Shown here piece after piece: positions 8,720 to 10,781 of a stretch of 10,781 bases of DNA. The first letter of the stretch is position 1; the number at the start of each line of letters is the position of its first letter. A model generated the notes under the pieces. It made no database searches. It was not told the origin of the DNA and worked only from the letters and a program-made list of their open reading frames with translations. This DNA is from an uncultured Akkermansia sp. (GTDB lineage: Bacteria; Verrucomicrobiota; Verrucomicrobiia; Verrucomicrobiales; Akkermansiaceae), in NCBI GenBank assembly GCA_900766865.1, contig CAAFXA010000026.1:1-10781 (forward strand). Direction: 5' to 3'. Made by a program: the position numbers and the translations under genes.

Positions 8720-8748
8720 TTGCATTCGGGGACGAATGCGTGTATAAT
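8720..8748 (+). promoter_or_regulatory. Sigma70-type promoter without a downstream protein gene on its strand
   Basis: TTGCAT (8720-8725, within GCTTGC at 8718-8723) is followed by exactly 17 bp and a perfect TATAAT (8743-8748). It is the best-matching promoter in the window. Transcription should begin near 8755 and run rightward toward the strong hairpin at 8819-8855. The next plus-strand DNA beyond that is the antisense strand of ugd. Confidence 0.65.
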
Positions 8749-8754
8749 GCGCGC

Positions 8755-8860
8755 GTATTCTTCATTTCATGTGCAGCGGGAAACCGCCGCTTTGTGAGTG
8801 TCTGAATTTGAAAGCAGTGAATGCGCCGTACCTCGGGTGAGGCTACGGCGCATTCATTTT
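8755..8860 (+). ncRNA. Candidate small RNA of about 100 nt
   Basis: The boundaries come from the promoter at 8720-8748 and the hairpin with a short T-run ending at 8860. The predicted transcript contains GCGG-GAAA-CCGC (8776-8787), a 4-bp stem closed by a GNRA tetraloop. A largely unpaired AT-richer middle (about 8791-8818) could be a target-pairing region, and the terminator stem follows. A 23-codon ORF starts at ATG 8769 and ends inside the terminator stem at 8840. It has no Shine-Dalgarno, so a peptide is possible but less likely. I do not recognise the RNA as any known family. If termination is leaky, the transcript would extend antisense into the 3' end of ugd. Confidence 0.45.
8819..8860. 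terminator. Strong hairpin between the candidate RNA and ugd, probably bidirectional
   Basis: GAATGCGCCGTA (8819-8830) pairs perfectly over 12 bp with TACGGCGCATTC (8844-8855), and CCTC/GAGG extends the stem inside. On the plus strand ATTTT follows. On the minus strand, as the end of the ugd transcript, the sequence after the stem is less T-rich. The hairpin begins 24 nt past the ugd stop codon, the usual place for its terminator, and can serve both convergent transcripts. Confidence 0.75.
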
Positions 8861-8878
8861 ACAAAATCGCAGTATAAT

Positions 8879-10222
8879 TTACTCGGATTTCCCGGTCAAA
8901 TTGTACCTACCCAGAGTCTTTCGACCAATAGAATGGTACTCAAAACCAGCGTGTACAGCGTTTTCCGCATGGATGATATTTCGTCCATCAAAAAGAATAG
9001 GCAAACGCATCAGCTCCCGCACCTTGACCAGATTGGCTGTAACAAACTGTTTCCACTCCGTTGCAACAACCAGCACCTCTGCATCTCGGGCACATTCGTA
9101 CATGTCGTCACAGATTGTCACGTTGTACCCCTCCAGGGCACGGACAGCATTTTCTGCCGCCTTGGGGTCGTAGGCCGTCACGATGGCACCTTCATCGCAA
9201 AGTCTTTTGATGAGTTTAACAGCCACGGATTCACGCACGTCATCCGTATTCTGCTTAAAGGCAATACCCCATACAGCAATTTTCTTTTTTCGGAGCACCC
9301 AGAGCTTCTTGCGTATACGCCCCAGGAAACGCTCCAGCTGTGCAGCATTCACCCGCTCCACCTCCTTCAGAATCTCCATGGGAGCCCCCAGCTGCTCGGA
9401 CACATGGATAAAGCCTTTCACGTCCTTGGGGAAACAGGAGCCGCCATAGCCCAACCCGGCATTCAGGAAATGCGAGGAAATGCGCTTATCCATACCAATG
9501 CCGCGAGCTACCAGCTCCACATCTGCACCGGCCTTCTCACACACGGCAGATACAGCATTGATGTAGGAAATCTTCAGTGCCAGGAAGGAGTTGGCGGCAT
9601 GCTTAATCAACTCCGCAGATGCCAGGTCCACCTCCACAATCGGCGCATTGAAAGGCTGATAGACACGCTTCATCAAATCCATAGCTCTCTGGGAATCAGA
9701 GCCAATAACGATTCTATCCGGATTCAGCAAATCATACACAGCGCTGCCTTCGCGCAGGAACTCCGGGTTGCTCACCACATCAACATCCACACCTCGGGGG
9801 GCATAACGCTCAATAACCTGATACACCTTCACGCCGGTACTCACAGGTACCGTGGATTTATCCACCACCACGCGATATCCCATACCGGGCTTCAGAGCAT
9901 CGGCAATCTCATGCGACACTCCTTCAATGTACGAAAGATCTACCGACCCATCTTCATGCGGAGGCGTAGGCACAGCAATGAAAATAATCTCGCAATCCTC
10001 TACAGCCTGAGCCAGGTTCGTAGTAAACTCCAGGCGCCCGGCATCTACATTGGAACGAATCATATGCTCCAGATCCGGTTCATAGATGGGCATCCCGCCC
10101 TGTCGGAGCAACTCTACTTTTTCCTCATTGTTATCCACGCACACCACCTTATGCCCCACTTCTGCGAAGCATGTTCCCGTGGTTAAGCCCACATACCCTG
10201 TTCCGATAATGGCAAGATTCAT
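8879..10222 (-). CDS. ugd: UDP-glucose 6-dehydrogenase
   Basis: The 447-residue enzyme oxidises UDP-glucose to UDP-glucuronate with two NAD+, in the cytoplasm, supplying uronic acids for capsule, exopolysaccharide or other surface glycans. The N-terminal Rossmann domain starts at once with MNLAIIGTGYVGL (GxGYVG at 7-12), followed by the acidic VDNN that binds the NAD ribose. The central domain holds NSFLALKISYINAVS with its conserved Lys and Asn. The catalytic cysteine is Cys263 in GYGGSCFPKD. The C-terminal UDP-binding domain includes WGIAFKQNTDDVRES and FDGRNI. Length and motifs are normal. A promoter lies about 27 nt upstream on the minus strand and there are no neighbouring glycan genes in view, so it appears to be transcribed alone. 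It might equally act on a related UDP-sugar, but the motifs favour glucose. Confidence 0.95.
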   Translation of the reverse strand: MNLAIIGTGYVGLTTGTCFAEVGHKVVCVDNNEEKVELLRQGGMPIYEPDLEHMIRSNVDAGRLEFTTNLAQAVEDCEIIFIAVPTPPHEDGSVDLSYIEGVSHEIADALKPGMGYRVVVDKSTVPVSTGVKVYQVIERYAPRGVDVDVVSNPEFLREGSAVYDLLNPDRIVIGSDSQRAMDLMKRVYQPFNAPIVEVDLASAELIKHAANSFLALKISYINAVSAVCEKAGADVELVARGIGMDKRISSHFLNAGLGYGGSCFPKDVKGFIHVSEQLGAPMEILKEVERVNAAQLERFLGRIRKKLWVLRKKKIAVWGIAFKQNTDDVRESVAVKLIKRLCDEGAIVTAYDPKAAENAVRALEGYNVTICDDMYECARDAEVLVVATEWKQFVTANLVKVRELMRLPILFDGRNIIHAENAVHAGFEYHSIGRKTLGRYNLTGKSE

Positions 10223-10248
10223 ATTACGCGCTAACTTTGGCCTGTTAC

Positions 10249-10277
10249 ATTCTACCCTGTTATCCGCTGCATGGCAA
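10249..10277 (-). promoter_or_regulatory. Sigma70-type promoter for ugd
   Basis: Read on the minus strand, TTGCCA (10277 down to 10272, within GCTTGC at 10279-10274) is followed by 17 bp and TAGAAT (10254-10249). The expected start near 10242 leaves a short leader of about 20 nt before the ATG at 10222. The leader has no good Shine-Dalgarno sequence. Confidence 0.6.
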
Positions 10278-10328
10278 GCAGTATTCGTGTCACAGGTTAA
10301 AGGCCATCAATAATTTTCATTGAATCGA

Positions 10329-10352
10329 GCACAGGTGTGCCTCTCCGGAGGC
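10329..10352. other. Small overlapping hairpins downstream of the yifB-like gene
   Basis: Two mutually exclusive short stems can form: GCAC/GTGC at 10329-10340 and GCCTC/GAGGC at 10339-10352 around a four-base loop. They lie 28 nt past the end of the minus-strand yifB-like gene, where a terminator could be expected. No T-run follows on that strand, so the call of a terminator is not secure. Confidence 0.25.
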
Positions 10353-10380
10353 AGAAGTCCAGATTATCCGAGCAGCAGAA

Positions 10381-10781
10381 TCAGGCACGGAGATGTGTCT
10401 CAAACTGGCGGAACTGAATGGCCTCAAACAAATCATTATCCGTAGGAACAGAATGGCCGGACAAATCCGCAATGGTTCGGGCCACACGAAGAATGCGGTC
10501 GAAGGCTCTGGCGGAAAGAGAAAATTGCTCCACAGCCCCCAGAAGAATGTTCTGCTGAGAAGGCGAGAGCGGGCAAAGCCGGCGCAGTTGCTTACCACTG
10601 AGGCGGGCATTGCAGGAAACTCCCGTTTCTGCAAAACGCTGCTGCTGGCGGCGGCGAGCTGCTTCCACCCTGGCACGGATGGTGGCACTGCTTTCGCCAT
10701 CGGGTTTACTGAGCAAATCGGCAGGCTCTACCGGGGGAACTTCAATAATCATATCGAAGCGGTCCAGAAGCGGCCCGGAAA
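10381..10781 (-). CDS. C-terminal part of a YifB/ComM-type Mg-chelatase-like AAA+ ATPase
   Basis: The gene enters from the right edge, and about 132 C-terminal residues are visible. The first visible residues read SGPLLDRFDMIIEV, the end of the AAA+ core in this family, with the arginine of LLDR as the likely arginine finger. The C-terminal helical domain (Mg_chelatase_C type) follows, with QQQRF, LSPSQQNIL and SARAFDRILRVARTIADL, where the second Arg stretch is the sensor-2 region. The protein ends shortly after FEAIQFRQFE, as is usual. In naturally competent bacteria ComM drives branch migration during recombination. In others YifB is of less certain role. Walker A and B and the N-terminal Lon-like domain lie outside the window. 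The gene ends 158 nt before the ugd start, on the same strand. Confidence 0.92.
   Translation of the reverse strand, partial: SGPLLDRFDMIIEVPPVEPADLLSKPDGESSATIRARVEAARRRQQQRFAETGVSCNARLSGKQLRRLCPLSPSQQNILLGAVEQFSLSARAFDRILRVARTIADLSGHSVPTDNDLFEAIQFRQFETHLRA

Noticed and set aside
8798..10186. A 462-codon plus-strand ORF opposite ugd
   Set aside because: It is the mirror of a clear UDP-glucose dehydrogenase. The translation is rich in His and Leu without motifs, and its start overlaps the terminator hairpin.

Overview
The window looks like ordinary chromosomal sequence from a moderately GC-rich Gram-negative bacterium. The mix of a directly charging GlnRS, a fused RibBA, HrpB, lipoproteins with classical lipoboxes and a few Shine-Dalgarno-poor starts would suit the Verrucomicrobia (an Akkermansia-like genome). 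That assignment is an inference from gene content and remembered protein style, not something the sequence proves.

Layout, left to right. Bases 1-350 hold no convincing complete gene. An open frame running in from the left edge (2-163) resembles the end of a formylglycine-generating-enzyme-like (C-type-lectin fold) protein. It is followed by a cluster of short perfect hairpins (124-285) that no protein explains. A plus-strand pair follows: a secreted thioredoxin-fold protein lacking the CXXC motif (391-1677), overlapping by one base the ATP-dependent helicase gene hrpB (1677-4217). Next is glnS (4333-6024) under its own promoter and closed by a strong intrinsic terminator (6056-6105). Immediately after comes ribBA (6118-7485), a bifunctional riboflavin-biosynthesis enzyme with an unusual N-terminal extension. 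Two small unrecognised lipoprotein genes follow (7511-7966 and 8000-8662), probably in the same transcript. A well-formed promoter and a strong hairpin then bracket about 100 nt with no clear gene (8755-8860), a good small-RNA candidate. The minus strand carries ugd, UDP-glucose 6-dehydrogenase (8879-10222), with its own promoter, and the C-terminal end of a YifB/ComM-type AAA+ protein (10381 to the right edge).

The most interesting signals are regulatory. Four promoters, for the thioredoxin-like gene, glnS, the candidate small RNA and ugd, share the hexamer GCTTGC 19-20 nt ahead of a TATAAT/TAGAAT box. In two of them the -10 box ends exactly 7 nt before the start codon, which predicts leaderless mRNAs. 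I found no CRISPR array, transposase, integrase, tRNA, rRNA or defence system. Most of the window is housekeeping, with accessory character only at the far left and in the two lipoproteins.
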